Source: Deltaproteobacteria bacterium YD0425bin50
Lineage (GTDB): Bacteria; Desulfobacterota; Desulfobacteria; Desulfobacterales; YD0425bin50
Direction of reading: 5' to 3'
Length of the DNA: 34,665 nucleotides
Assembly: GCA_002753105.1 (NCBI GenBank)
Contig: PDZT01000013.1
Location: 1 to 34,665, forward strand
Part shown: positions 9,901-18,700 of the stretch, one piece after another
How the letters are laid out: each line of letters starts with the position of its first letter
How positions within the stretch are numbered: the stretch's first letter is position 1
Translations under genes and position numbers: made by a program
Notes under the pieces: model-generated
Seen by the model: the letters and a program-made list of their open reading frames with translations, nothing else
Databases searched by the model: none
Told to the model about the DNA's origin: nothing

Positions 9901-11659
9901 AAGTTGCGCTGCAATTACTGTCTGTGTCAATTCCCAGCGGCATAGACTTTACAGTGCCATATCCCGTGCCTGAAAGATATACAGTTAACGTATATCCCAT
10001 AGTCTGATCAAAAGTTGCAGTAACTTCTTTAGCCATGTCCATCGTAACAATACATGAATCCACACCAGAACACATTCCAGACCAGCCCGTGAATGTTGAA
10101 TTCGCATCAGGTAAGACCGATAACTCAACTAGTGTTCCTTCGGTAAAAGTTGCGCTGCAATTACTGTCTGTGTCTATTCCCAACGGCATAGATTTTACAG
10201 TGCCATATCCTGTGCCTGAAAGATATACAGTTAACGTATATCCCATAGTCTGATCAAAAGTTGCAGTAACCTCTTTAGCCATATCCATCGTTACAATACA
10301 TGAATCCACACCGGAACACATTCCAGACCAGCCCGTGAATATAGAATTTGTTGCAGCATCAGCTTCGGCAAACAATTCAACTATAGTTCCTTCAGGATAC
10401 GCTTCACTACAATACGCACCACAATTAATTCCAGATGTCCCGGAAGTTCCGGAAACACTTGAAGTTACCGTTCCAGAGCCAGTACCCGAAAGGGTTACAC
10501 TTAAGGTATAATCAATAATCTGCTCAAAAGTTGCAGTAACCTCTTTAGCCATATCCATCGTTACAATACATGAATCCACACCAGAACACATTCCAGACCA
10601 GCCCGTGAATATAGAATTTGTTGCAGCATCAGCTTCGGCAAACAATTCAACTATAGTTCCTTCAGGATACGCTTCACTACAATACGCACCACAATTAATT
10701 CCAGATGTCCCGGAAGTTCCGGAAACACTTGAAGTTACCGTTCCAGAGCCAGTACCCGAAAGGGTTACACTTAAGGTATAATCAATAATCTGCTCAAAAG
10801 TTGCAGTAACCTCTTTAGCCATATCCATCGTTACAATACATGAATCCACACCAGAACACATTCCAGACCAGCCCGTGAATATAGAATTTGTTGCAGCATC
10901 AGCTTCGGCAAACAATTCAACTATAGTTCCTTCAGGATACGCTTCACTACAATCCGCACCACAATTGATTCCAGATGTCCCGGAAGTTCCGGAAACACTT
11001 GAAGTTACAGTTCCATAGCCAGTACCAGAAAGGGTGACGGTTAAGTCATAGTTTGAAGTCAATGATTCAAACGTTGCAGTAACATTTTTAGCACTAGTCA
11101 TACTTACAAAACAAGACAACGCTCCAGAACAATCCCCTCCCCATCCAATAAATTGTGCATTTGCATCTGGAGTTGGTATAAGTTGAACAGTGGCTTCTTG
11201 AGGGTAATCGAAAGAACAAATCGGGTTACAATCAATCCCAGATTGAGGAGTTGAAGTTACTTTCCCCGGACCTGTAACTGTTACTGTAAGAGGATTCGTA
11301 ATATGTAGGTTAAAGGTAGCTGTGACCTGCTTGTTTCCATCCATTGTTACTGTACAATCTCCAAATCCTGAACATCCTTCACCAGACCAGCCTTCAAAAC
11401 TCGAATTGGTATCATGTAGCGGATATAGTGTTACTATTGCAGGTCCGTCTGAAGTATCAATATAATCTTCAGAACAATCATTTCCACAATTGATATATCC
11501 ATCCAATGATGAAACTGTTCCAGTTCCAGTACCATTTAGGGAAACAGTTAGAGTACCTTCAGCAAAAACAGAACCTGCGTTAATTAAAACTATGGCAATT
11601 CCCAATAAAAACCGATACATTAATGTTTTTTCTGTTATGACATGTTTATTAAATACCAT
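6905..11659 (-). CDS. Giant exported protein with 12 InlB-B-like (bacterial repeat) domains
   Basis: A 1584-residue protein with a signal peptide ('MYRFLLGIAIVLINAGSVFA'). The ATG at 11659 is preceded by GAGGAA at good spacing. Residues about 35-1040 are twelve tandem repeats of 78-91 residues. Each has the pattern 'LTV.LSGTG.GTV', 'GI.C...C', 'F.GWSG.CSG.DSC.VTMD' and 'K.VTATF', typical of the divergent InlB B-repeat / bacterial repeat family. Paired cysteines suggest disulfides outside the cytoplasm. A Pro/Asp linker (four PDxPPDTN-like units) leads to an Asp/Ile/Gln-rich helical region and a C-terminal domain ending in a calcium-loop-like 'DYNNDGVLDVQM'. No LPXTG, barrel or obvious sorting signal was seen. 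It is the first gene of the tight minus-strand run. Likely a surface adhesin or stalk protein; function inferred. Confidence 0.85.
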   Translation of the reverse strand: MVFNKHVITEKTLMYRFLLGIAIVLINAGSVFAEGTLTVSLNGTGTGTVSSLDGYINCGNDCSEDYIDTSDGPAIVTLYPLHDTNSSFEGWSGEGCSGFGDCTVTMDGNKQVTATFNLHITNPLTVTVTGPGKVTSTPQSGIDCNPICSFDYPQEATVQLIPTPDANAQFIGWGGDCSGALSCFVSMTSAKNVTATFESLTSNYDLTVTLSGTGYGTVTSSVSGTSGTSGINCGADCSEAYPEGTIVELFAEADAATNSIFTGWSGMCSGVDSCIVTMDMAKEVTATFEQIIDYTLSVTLSGTGSGTVTSSVSGTSGTSGINCGAYCSEAYPEGTIVELFAEADAATNSIFTGWSGMCSGVDSCIVTMDMAKEVTATFEQIIDYTLSVTLSGTGSGTVTSSVSGTSGTSGINCGAYCSEAYPEGTIVELFAEADAATNSIFTGWSGMCSGVDSCIVTMDMAKEVTATFDQTMGYTLTVYLSGTGYGTVKSMPLGIDTDSNCSATFTEGTLVELSVLPDANSTFTGWSGMCSGVDSCIVTMDMAKEVTATFDQTMGYTLTVYLSGTGYGTVKSMPLGIDTDSNCSATFAEGTLVELSALPDANSTFRGWSGMCSGVDSCIVTMDMAKEVTATFDQTMGYTLSVYLSGTGYGTVKSMPMGIDTDSNCSATFAEGTLVELSALPDANSTFTGWSGMCSGVDSCIVTMDMAKEVTATFDQTMGYTLTVYLSGTGYGTVKSMPLGIDTDSNCSATFAEGTLVELSALPDANSTFTGWSGMCSGVDSCIVTMDMAKEVTATFDQTMGYTLSVTLFGTGYGTVISMPFGIDTRMNYNATFAEATTVELFASPDVDSSFMGWGGVCSGFDPCIVTMDMAKDVTATFDQITTGNTLTVYIDGTGSGTVKSIPEEINCGTECIKDFALDTVVELFPIPDIDSIFSGWSGACSGIDTCIVTMDMIKDVTATFDLMPITEYSLTVYIEGTGLGTVTSFPEGINCGTTCMKDFASDTFVELTAVPDSNSIFSGWAGDCSGIDSCIVPIDGIKQVFAIFYENIDIITPVDPDIPPDTNPDIPPDTNPDIPPDTDPDLPPDTNPDATDVVEIIDMDDVDQATQDIFENIEVIDMGNLTSEDRGTIDNVMETTDQITTTVITALNNGEITMEQALSHLQSVNTIIDDLQHISTADQIIAIVNQIETINFSNENMSSELLNYLEILSWNAMKGIIDDVASATDVNAAMNSFSDTQTAQNYLIDNPQMIDELLDMAGVSLINDTAISKANIENELMLQGYSEESAKQVSECLPTLIDPVVPIVTGYDDSSGQKQEISPQELLENGYKNKEGMATMDISTTSDTQGIIHVNIRSENGETEQLAMAIANTYYVSECIPEGFYTMSDGSIIYTHDGVASKLIPAPNDALPIIATFQESDFETEINEKGQLLLEQNGMYYVGSFGYGVTPSTNERGRFAAGVMSFDIQGVDPATEAYSILVTYPDGMTQSLAPSVLDMDKFIKTLDTVFGKNYRIDLNTGVIDLVGFGRYKPSYTVDPMSVEELLWYSMNKDIYGIAWNIYDYNNDGVLDVQMMTYYGKQILYQVK
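8397..8492 (-). repeat. Four 24-bp tandem units encoding PDxPPDTN-type linker
   Basis: Four consecutive 24-bp units in the giant repeat-protein gene. The third and fourth are identical as read; the first is the most diverged. Each encodes eight residues (Pro-Asp-Ile/Leu-Pro-Pro-Asp-Thr-Asn/Asp), making a stiff, acidic linker between the InlB-like repeats and the C-terminal domain. The period is a multiple of three, so copy-number change alters linker length without a frameshift. Confidence 0.85.
9277..10260 (-). repeat. Four exact-length 246-bp tandem repeats (82-residue units)
   Basis: The phrase 'ttgcagtaac' recurs at 9277, 9523, 9769 and 10015, and again at 10261, giving exactly four 246-bp periods with only scattered substitutions. 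Each encodes one 82-residue InlB-like repeat of the 'GYTLTVYLSGTGYGTVKS' type. A more diverged copy lies on the 9031-9276 side. The high similarity points to recent unequal recombination or gene conversion. It also makes this stretch liable to misassembly. Confidence 0.9.
10261..11073 (-). repeat. Three 270/270/273-bp tandem repeats (90- and 91-residue units)
   Basis: Units begin at 10261, 10531 and 10801. The first two differ at only one position as read (ccggaa versus ccagaa). The third carries a few substitutions and one extra codon. Each encodes the longer InlB-like repeat containing a 'SSVSGTSGTSG' loop. This class is adjacent to, but distinct from, the 82-residue class, so the gene has expanded by at least two separate duplication histories. 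Confidence 0.9.
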
Positions 11660-11696
11660 AACGATTCCTCATTAGATAAAAAATTCGTTTGTTTAC

Positions 11697-11716
11697 TCCA
11701 TCAAATTAATGATGGA
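11697..11716 (-). promoter_or_regulatory. 7-bp inverted repeat upstream of giant repeat-protein gene
   Basis: Perfect arms TCCATCA and TGATGGA are separated by AATTAA. They lie 38 bp upstream of the ATG at 11659 in the divergent intergenic space. The site could be an operator or a small hairpin in the leader of the minus-strand operon. No matching regulator is known from the window. Confidence 0.35.
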
Positions 11717-11740
11717 CTGATTTTTTAAAATATTTTTGAA

Positions 11741-11769
11741 TTGACGCGTCATGTAAATGCAAGTAAATT
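11741..11769 (+). promoter_or_regulatory. Candidate sigma70-like promoter for the exported EEP-family gene
   Basis: TTGACG, a 17-bp spacer and TAAATT lie about 58 bp upstream of the ATG at 11827, in an AT-rich divergent spacer. The -35 matches consensus at five of six positions and the -10 at four of six. There is no experimental support; AT-rich DNA yields such matches by chance. Confidence 0.35.
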
Positions 11770-11826
11770 CAGTCGAGAAATAATTTATTAGCATATAATT
11801 GAACTTGTTTAAAGAGAATAAAATTG

Positions 11827-12864
11827 ATGAACTACAAAAGAATTCGTATTACACTTTTTTTTATATGTTTTTTTTCCATTTTTCAATCAGATTCTTGGTC
11901 TATAGACTTGATTGTTGCCAATTACAATGTTGAAAATCTGTTTGATATGTCCTCAGACGGCACCGAATATGATGAATATGTTCCAAATTCATGGCATGGC
12001 TGGTCAAAAAAAATGCTGCGTATAAAAATTCAAAACATTGGTAAAGTATTATTAGACATGGATGCAGATGTCGTTGCGCTACAGGAAATCGAATCGCGAA
12101 ACGTTTTACTCATGCTTGTTCAGTATTTAAAAGAGCAACACTTGGATTATCCTTATATAGATATTGCGGATCAGAGCCGGACTTCAGTGAAATGCGCAAT
12201 GATTTCAAAATTTCCGATTATCAACCGAGAGGAAATTCAACCACCTGTTTATGGGGCAAGAAATATATTACGCATAACACTTGATATCGGTGGGCATCCG
12301 TTTATCCTGTTTATCAATCATTGGAAATCAAAGAATAAAGCTGAAAGTTTTCGTATTGCCTATGCTAAAACACTGAAACAACAGATAGACAGAGTATCAG
12401 ATAAAGATGATTTTATTATTATGGGTGATTTGAATTCCAATTATGATGAATATGTTACATTTAAAAAGAATCGAAAGTTAAACGATAGTAATGAAATTAC
12501 GGGCATCAATCATATTTTAAAAACAGTTAAAGAGGGTTATGGCCTCGTGGATGAAGATTTACTGATCAAGCAGCCATCCAATGAATATTTATATAACTTG
12601 TGGTTAGAAATACCGAAAAAACAACGGTGGTCTCATCTTTTTTTTCAACAGAAAGACAGCTTAGACCATATTATTATCTCTAAATCGCTTTATGATAACA
12701 ACGGTATGAAATATAGTGATAATTCTTTTTATCGCTTTATGCCGGATTATTTATTTCATCAGAGGCGTATCTATCGATGGCAACTGGGGAAAAATGGAAA
12801 ACATATAGGTGAAGGATACTCAGATCATTTACCCATTGCTGCCAAATTTTCAACCTTACGTTAA
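11827..12864 (+). CDS. Exported endonuclease/exonuclease/phosphatase (EEP) family protein
   Basis: A 345-residue protein starting at ATG 11827; the TTG directly before it is less likely, and AAAGAGAA lies upstream. Residues about 1-25 form a signal peptide, so the enzyme probably acts outside the cytoplasm. The EEP (DNase I-like) metal-dependent fold is clear. It shows 'NYNVENLFD' near 33-40, the Mg-ligand Glu in 'ALQEIE' (E87), His in 'INHWKSK' (H165), Asp/Asn in 'MGDLNSN' (D201, N203), 'SLDHIIIS' (D280), and the terminal 'YSDHLPI' (D333, H334). All catalytic positions look intact. Family members cleave phosphodiesters in nucleic acids, phospholipids or inositol phosphates. The opening resembles exported nucleases related to ExeM/NucH-type enzymes. 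Substrate is undetermined. The last 9 bp overlap the convergent small gene. Confidence 0.88.
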   Translation: MNYKRIRITLFFICFFSIFQSDSWSIDLIVANYNVENLFDMSSDGTEYDEYVPNSWHGWSKKMLRIKIQNIGKVLLDMDADVVALQEIESRNVLLMLVQYLKEQHLDYPYIDIADQSRTSVKCAMISKFPIINREEIQPPVYGARNILRITLDIGGHPFILFINHWKSKNKAESFRIAYAKTLKQQIDRVSDKDDFIIMGDLNSNYDEYVTFKKNRKLNDSNEITGINHILKTVKEGYGLVDEDLLIKQPSNEYLYNLWLEIPKKQRWSHLFFQQKDSLDHIIISKSLYDNNGMKYSDNSFYRFMPDYLFHQRRIYRWQLGKNGKHIGEGYSDHLPIAAKFSTLR

Positions 12865-13089
12865 ATTTCGATTTCCAATGATTTCCAATGCCTTGTCATA
12901 TTCATTCGGATAGAGAAGTCGAGGGATATAATCCAATCCCGAGCTTCGCGCAATCATATATCGTGCACATGCATCTTTACAGTTATAGCAATATCGATCC
13001 TTAAAATGTCTTGCCATAATCGAATTTTTCATTTCAAAAATGAAAAACTCACACGATCCTAACAGTTCACATAACGATTTTATAGGCAT
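12856..13089 (-). CDS. Small cysteine-containing conserved protein, function unknown
   Basis: The frame is open to 13170, but the ATG at 13089 has AAGGA seven bases upstream, giving 77 residues. It has five cysteines (C7, C13, C34, C37, C41) in a pattern 'C-x5-C-EFF', then 'YCYNCKDACARYMIA', then 'IPRLLYPNEYDKALEII'. The 'CARY' and 'P.LLYPN...A..I' features recall a family of short cytoplasmic proteins seen in deltaproteobacteria, whose cysteines could bind a metal or Fe-S cluster. That is memory-based and functionally uninformative. The stop codon lies within the last codons of the convergent EEP gene. The two genes overlap by 9 bp tail to tail, leaving no room for a separate terminator. Confidence 0.65.
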   Translation of the reverse strand: MPIKSLCELLGSCEFFIFEMKNSIMARHFKDRYCYNCKDACARYMIARSSGLDYIPRLLYPNEYDKALEIIGNRNLT

Positions 13090-13238
13090 AATGATATCCT
13101 TCATCCTTCTAAATGTATTGACATAGGTATTCAATTTGATAGACATAATTTTATTTATTTTATTCTTCAAGATAGCACACTGTGAAACATTTTTAAACTG
13201 TTTTTCAATGCTTGCTTTCTGAAATTTAAGGAGGAAAT

Positions 13239-13481
13239 ATGCCGATCTACGAATTTAAGTGTGATCAATGTCATGATATTTTTGAACTCGTCGTGATGAA
13301 TAGCAATGATGATCAAGAAATCAAATGTCCCAAATGTGAGTCTCAAGCATTTGAGCGAGTGATGAGTGCTACCAATTATCACCATGCCTATGCAGCCAAC
13401 GCACAGCATCGATCAAGTACCCAATCCCGTTCATGTTCTACTGGTTCATGTCATACACTCGATATTCCGGGGGCTGCTTAA
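13239..13481 (+). CDS. FmdB-family zinc-ribbon protein
   Basis: An 80-residue protein starting with 'MPIYEFKCDQC', the hallmark of the FmdB/zf-FmdB family. Two CxxC knuckles (C8/C11 and C30/C33) form the zinc ribbon, followed by a flexible His/Ser/Cys-rich tail with two further cysteines. A strong SD (AAGGAGG) precedes the ATG. FmdB was named from a formamidase gene cluster, where it was proposed to be a regulator. Most members are uncharacterised single-domain proteins common in anaerobes. It lies 24 bp upstream of the response-regulator gene and is probably co-transcribed with it. Confidence 0.9.
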   Translation: MPIYEFKCDQCHDIFELVVMNSNDDQEIKCPKCESQAFERVMSATNYHHAYAANAQHRSSTQSRSCSTGSCHTLDIPGAA

Positions 13482-13505
13482 TCTATTTTAACAAGGAGTG
13501 TTGGA

Positions 13506-14201
13506 TTGGAGTTAAAAGCCTTTAATCAGGAAACTATTCTCGTTGTAGATGATAATCCTGTGAATATTAAATTGATTGAGACCATTTTATACCATAATGG
13601 ATACGTGCCCATCTGTGTTAAAAACGGCAAGCAGTGTATTGAAACCTCAGGCCAATGCGGTTGTAACCTGATTTTATTAGATATCAATATGCCTGATATG
13701 AGCGGCCTTGATGTTTGTTTACATTTACGACAACAAAAAAGTACTCAGGATATCCCGATCATTTTTGTTACAGGCATGACCGATAATGAAATGCTTAAAG
13801 AAGCATTTGCTTCAGGAGGTACAGACTATGTTCGTAAACCGATCAATACCATTGAACTTCTTGTTCGGATCAAATCTGCATTGAATCAACAGCGTTTAAA
13901 ACACGATTTGCTTCAACGGGAAAAGTTAGCAGCAATTTTAGAAATGTCTGGAGCAGTGTGTCATGAATTAAATCAGCCTATGCAAACCATTACCATGTGT
14001 GCTGAAATGATTTTTACGAGTATTCCCCAAACCCATCAATTATATAAAGATGTTTTTAAAATAAAAGAACAGGTCAATCGTATGGCTGCATTGACTCAAA
14101 AAATTATGAGGATTACTAAGTATGAAACCCGTGATTACATTAAAGGACAGCAGATTATCGATATTGAAAAAGCGTCACAACCCATTAATTTTAGAAAATA
14201 A
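13506..14201 (+). CDS. Response regulator receiver fused to a histidine-kinase H-box domain, no ATPase domain
   Basis: A 231-residue protein that starts at TTG 13506, supported by AAGGAG seven bases upstream. Residues about 9-128 are a receiver domain with all key residues: D15/D16 acidic pocket, phospho-acceptor D59 in 'LILLDINMPDMSG', T89 and K111 in 'RKPI'. After a coiled linker, residues about 140-205 resemble a HisKA dimerisation/phosphotransfer helix pair with the H-box 'AVCHELNQPMQTI' (H153). The HATPase domain that should follow is absent: only about 30 further residues precede the stop. It could be a truncated hybrid kinase, or a receiver that dimerises or relays phosphate through H153. 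No cognate kinase lies nearby. Confidence 0.85.
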   Translation: MELKAFNQETILVVDDNPVNIKLIETILYHNGYVPICVKNGKQCIETSGQCGCNLILLDINMPDMSGLDVCLHLRQQKSTQDIPIIFVTGMTDNEMLKEAFASGGTDYVRKPINTIELLVRIKSALNQQRLKHDLLQREKLAAILEMSGAVCHELNQPMQTITMCAEMIFTSIPQTHQLYKDVFKIKEQVNRMAALTQKIMRITKYETRDYIKGQQIIDIEKASQPINFRK

Positions 14202-14260
14202 TTTGGGATAAGTGCTTATAAACTTAATAACCAAATCTAACATGAGGTAAAGAGAGAAAA

Positions 14261-15709
14261 ATGATGTATTATAGACCATCCATTCGTTATGTTTTAGTGT
14301 ATGTCCTGTTTTTTTTTTCTATTCATGTCTTAACTCTGATTGCAGAATCTCACGCTGAAGAAAACTTAGAAGCGAAAAAAAACACTGCCGCAACAACCAC
14401 TGCCACACCACAGGTTAAACCACCTGATATTCAACAGCAATTAGAACAGATTCAAAAACAAATTAAAGCACTTACTCAACAAAGCAAGTTGGACAAACCA
14501 CCGTTTATCATGCCTAAAGCCATTAAGCTTTGTGGGGTAACCATTGATTTTCAAAACCCGTTTATCTATCGTCGAGTCAGGCGTGAAATTAATGAAATTA
14601 TATTTAAAGAAGGTGAAATAGGGAATTTAGTTGATTTGAGCGGTGAATTTTTCCCAGTGATAGAACCTATTCTGGCTCGTGAAGGTGTTCCAAATGATTT
14701 GAAATATCTTGTTGCGGTAGAATCGAATTTCAAAGTTAAAGCAGCCTCATACGCTGGTGCTAAAGGCCCTTGGCAATTTATTACATCTTCAGCGAATCGA
14801 TATGGATTAAGTACAACAAGTGCGTATTATGACGAACGGTTTAACATAGAATTAGCGACTGAAGCTGCTGTTAAACATCTGAAACATTCTTACACTATAT
14901 TTGAAGACTGGCTGCTTGCCATTACGGCTTACAATAAAGGTGATCGTGGCGTGAATAACGTACTCAATATTCATGGTATTGAGTCTTCGGATGCTAATTC
15001 ATCAGATTCTTCACAAAATTCTTCACAAAATAATACGAATGAAGGTGCGTCATCAAATGCTGATGAGGGTCTTGAAGATTATTTGGCAGAACAGGAAGAT
15101 TCAAATTTTTGGGATCTTGTACTGCTTGTGAAAATTACCAAAAATAATAATGTCGTTGGCTATAATAATGAACAGGAACGTTATGTTCCCCGCGTTATCG
15201 CTATGAAATTGATTCTTGAAAATATCTATAACTATGATTTCCTTAAATTTGATCCCAAAAATAAATATAAACGCATACCTACAGAAAAAGTTGTTGTGCC
15301 AAAAACAATGTCTTCTATGGATGTCGCTAAAGCCTTAAATATGAGTCTTTGGAATTTGAAATATCTTAACCCGCAATATAATGGTGTTTATCCAACTTTT
15401 CCAACAAATTCAATAATTTGTTTGCCAAAAGAACTTGTATCTGTATTTGAAAACCAAAAATATCAGATTAAGACGTATTTTGAACCTAAAGAAGAAATTG
15501 CCAAAGTTGATCAAACAGCTCCAAAGGCAACACCTAAACCGACGCAATCCCAACAACATCCCAAATCTGCTGTAGTAAAATCAGGTGAGACATTATGGGA
15601 TATTTCACGTCAACATGGTGTGCCGATGAAACAGCTATTACGTTTGAATGGTCTGACTTACAAAAAAGCCAAATTTATAAAAGCAGGTCAAAAAATTATA
15701 CTTCGATAA
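14261..15709 (+). CDS. MltD-like lytic transglycosylase with LysM domain
   Basis: A 482-residue exported enzyme. Residues about 8-32 form a signal peptide, followed by a Thr/Gln-rich coiled segment. The SLT catalytic domain spans about 130-240, with catalytic Glu154 in 'AVESNF', the 'GAKGPWQFI' motif and 'ITAYNKG'. Such enzymes cleave the MurNAc-GlcNAc bond of peptidoglycan, forming 1,6-anhydro-MurNAc. A Ser/Asn-rich insert ('SSDSSQNSSQNN' region) interrupts the domain after about residue 245. A LysM module closes the protein (about 438-482, 'VKSGETLWDIS' to 'AGQKIILR'). Another weak LysM-like segment lies near 345-385. AAAGAGAG precedes the ATG pair. Envelope remodelling to let the neighbouring large exported protein assemble is a plausible role, by inference. 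Confidence 0.9.
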   Translation: MMYYRPSIRYVLVYVLFFFSIHVLTLIAESHAEENLEAKKNTAATTTATPQVKPPDIQQQLEQIQKQIKALTQQSKLDKPPFIMPKAIKLCGVTIDFQNPFIYRRVRREINEIIFKEGEIGNLVDLSGEFFPVIEPILAREGVPNDLKYLVAVESNFKVKAASYAGAKGPWQFITSSANRYGLSTTSAYYDERFNIELATEAAVKHLKHSYTIFEDWLLAITAYNKGDRGVNNVLNIHGIESSDANSSDSSQNSSQNNTNEGASSNADEGLEDYLAEQEDSNFWDLVLLVKITKNNNVVGYNNEQERYVPRVIAMKLILENIYNYDFLKFDPKNKYKRIPTEKVVVPKTMSSMDVAKALNMSLWNLKYLNPQYNGVYPTFPTNSIICLPKELVSVFENQKYQIKTYFEPKEEIAKVDQTAPKATPKPTQSQQHPKSAVVKSGETLWDISRQHGVPMKQLLRLNGLTYKKAKFIKAGQKIILR

Positions 15710-15774
15710 ACGCCAATGTAAGATCCAAATGGATGACTACTAATTTAAAATTTATAAAATCAGGAGGTCAAAAC

Positions 15775-18700
15775 ATGAATACATTGAATTGCATTCAAAA
15801 AAAAACATCCAGATTTCACTGGGGAATCTGGATAACGTTGTTGATGTTGTTTCATACTACGTTAGGGATATGTGAAGGGGTTCTGTTTTCATCTGGAAAA
15901 GACATGAACACTGCGCGGATGGGCCATGAAAACATGATGCTATCTGATGGACGCGTATTCGTCTTTGGAGGGCATGGAACAGACTTTGTCTCGTTACGTT
16001 CTGCAGAATTGTTTGATCCAAAAACCAATTCTTTTACTGAAATCATGATGAATTACCCGCATGATTGGGGCGCATCTACAGTGCTTTTGGATGGCCGGAT
16101 ATTAATTGCCGGAGGCTCAAAAGACCTTGGCATTGCACCGGGATACAGTACAGCAGAAATATATGATCCCAGCACCAACCGATTTACATCGACCTCGAGT
16201 TCGATGAATTATGCAAGAACCTCGTGCCGGGCAGCGACTCTTTCAAATGGCAAAGTCTTAATTGTGGGAGGATGGTATGATGTCAATGCTGCGACGTATG
16301 GGGAACTTTTTGATCCTGTTTCAGGCACCTTCACAGTTACACAAGCATTAAAAACGCCTCGAGCCTTACCCGTTGTTTTAGCAACTCAGGATGGAAAAGC
16401 CGTAGTATTTGGCGGTGTTTTTTATTATGGTGGAACCGCATATGAATCTGTAGAAGTGTATGATCCAAATACGAATACATTTACAGACATTCAGGATACG
16501 CTGTTTCAAGGTGAATCTGGATGGTTAGTTGATGGATCATTTAGTTATCAACAAATGCAGCAGCTTTCTGATGGTAAATATGTATTCATGGCTCATCGAA
16601 CTCCAGATCAGGGAGTTGAATACACGTTATTTACATTTGATCCAGTGCAAACTGTGTTTAAAAAAATACCACTCCAATCTTCATTTCCAGAAGACCTGAC
16701 ATTGTATCCACCGGTTGTTTCAAAAAAAACGAACCAAGTATATTTGCTTGGTGTTGTAAACAATACCAACCCCGTACAAATTCGTTTGTGTACAGTGGAT
16801 ACTTCAACCGGTAAGCTATCCTTATCGGAGACATATACCTTATCATCAAATCATTATCTTTCCAGCATTAGTCAGATTATTCTTCAGGACGGACGAATAC
16901 TCGTCTCAGGCGGGCATTCTCAAACAGGTTATGATACCAATTTTAGCCCTGTTAAGAGCACATTTTTGATAACTCCCGAAACCACCACTACCACAACCAC
17001 GCCTGATGTAACGCCAGCAACCTGCCAAGCGATTCTTAACCAAGACATTAGCCTGCATATTCCAATTATTGAGTATTCTGTAGAGCTATTAGGCAGGCTC
17101 TATTTATGGGCAGATTTCGCATATGATCCGTTTTATGCTTCAAAAATCATGTTTAAATTAACTGACTATGGTTTTATAGAAGATGCAACACGTTTTAATT
17201 GCACCAAATCTGAGCTTTTAAGTACGCTGTTACTTCATATTCCTGAATTTAAGTATCAGAATCAGTTGTTTTGGGCTGATTTGCAGTATGATACCACAGT
17301 TTCAAACAGCTCTAATTATTATTTTGCTGTTAATGATTTTGGAATATTCGGTGAAACACCTCCGAATGATAATTCTAATGCAATAGGAACCTCGGGTGGT
17401 GAAATTTCTTTTCCCGGATTACACCTAACCATACCTCAAGGCGCATTTTCTGATTCAAAGACCATTACGATTCAAAAAGCAGATGTTCCATCTGAGCCTG
17501 AAGATGTATCCGATACTTATACAATTAGTGGGTTGCCTAGTACTATTTCTGGTGAGTTGGTATTGGAAATTGAATCGAAAGTTGCATTAGACACTGCATT
17601 GGCAGACAGGTATCATGTATGGTTTGAATTTGAAGAAAACATGGTTGCGGGTATCAACTATATTCCTTATGCTCATTATTTAATAAAAGCAGAAATAATC
17701 AATCAGAATAAATTGAAAGTAACGCTTCCACCTATAGATTTTCAATCCATTGCTGCATCTGATAAACAAAAAAGTCATGGAACACGCATAAATACTAGTG
17801 ATTTTAGACCAGTTAAAACAAAAGTGGTCATCACAAAGAATTTAAGTACTGCCCACTTTACGACTGAAATCAAAGAATCGGATGAGGTTTATGCTGCCAA
17901 AACTTTACAATACCTCGAAGAAGTATATACCAGATTAGGCAATCCAGTGGATCAAGGCGGGCTTGGGTTTAATTGGACGTTAAATAATTGCCGGATGAAT
18001 GAATCTTCCCATCAATATGAAAAAATTCCTATAGTGTTTGCAGATGAAGGTGAAAACGGGAATTTAGGTGCGTATAATCCGGGACTTTTAGGTGGGCCTT
18101 GCCGGCTTCTTGCACTAAGTGCAGTTCTCGAATTTAACACAAATCCAAAAGCGGTTAGCAGTGATGACAAACTCAGAACAACGGCTGCTCACGAACTGTT
18201 TCATTTTCTTCAGGCGATTTATAATACACAAACCGTAACCGAGCCTTGGGCAGAAGCATCTTCTATGTGGATTGAAACCTTGTTTACTACATCAGGACTT
18301 TGTCCGTCCAGTCAAGGGCTTTATCAGTTTACATGGAATGGACTTTTAAATGTTTATAAAACTGCTGTGGAGCCTGAAACAAGCTTGTGGAATCAATATA
18401 TGTCACCGTATCAGATGAATCGTCGTTGGCACGGATACGGTGCTGCATCGTTTTTGATGTATGGAATTTCAAAAGGGGTGTTTAATCTTCAATGCTTTTG
18501 GAATGGGTTACATAATGGAATTGGTGAGACCGCTGCATTACAGGCGGCTATTGTTTCACCACCAGATCAAACCCTGACACTAGGAGACATATGGCGTGAT
18601 TTTGCGGTTCAAGTATATGGAACGAAAGATACTGACAAGATCAATAGTTGTTTGCCGGCAGTGAAATCTTATCGCTGGTCTAAAACCATCCAGAGTATCG

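Noticed and set aside
9291..10253. Four plus-strand open frames of 72-74 residues with near-identical proteins
   Set aside because: They are antisense reflections of the 246-bp repeats in the giant minus-strand gene. They have no convincing ribosome binding sites and exactly track the repeat period.
9277..11073. Regular repeats considered as a CRISPR array
   Set aside because: Units are 246-273 bp, contiguous without spacers, and code for protein repeats in a single long frame.
15595..15774. N-terminal extension of the Kelch protein into the transglycosylase gene
   Set aside because: The extension overlaps the LysM-coding end in another frame, and a near-perfect AGGAGGT with ATG at 15775 followed by a signal peptide marks the true start.
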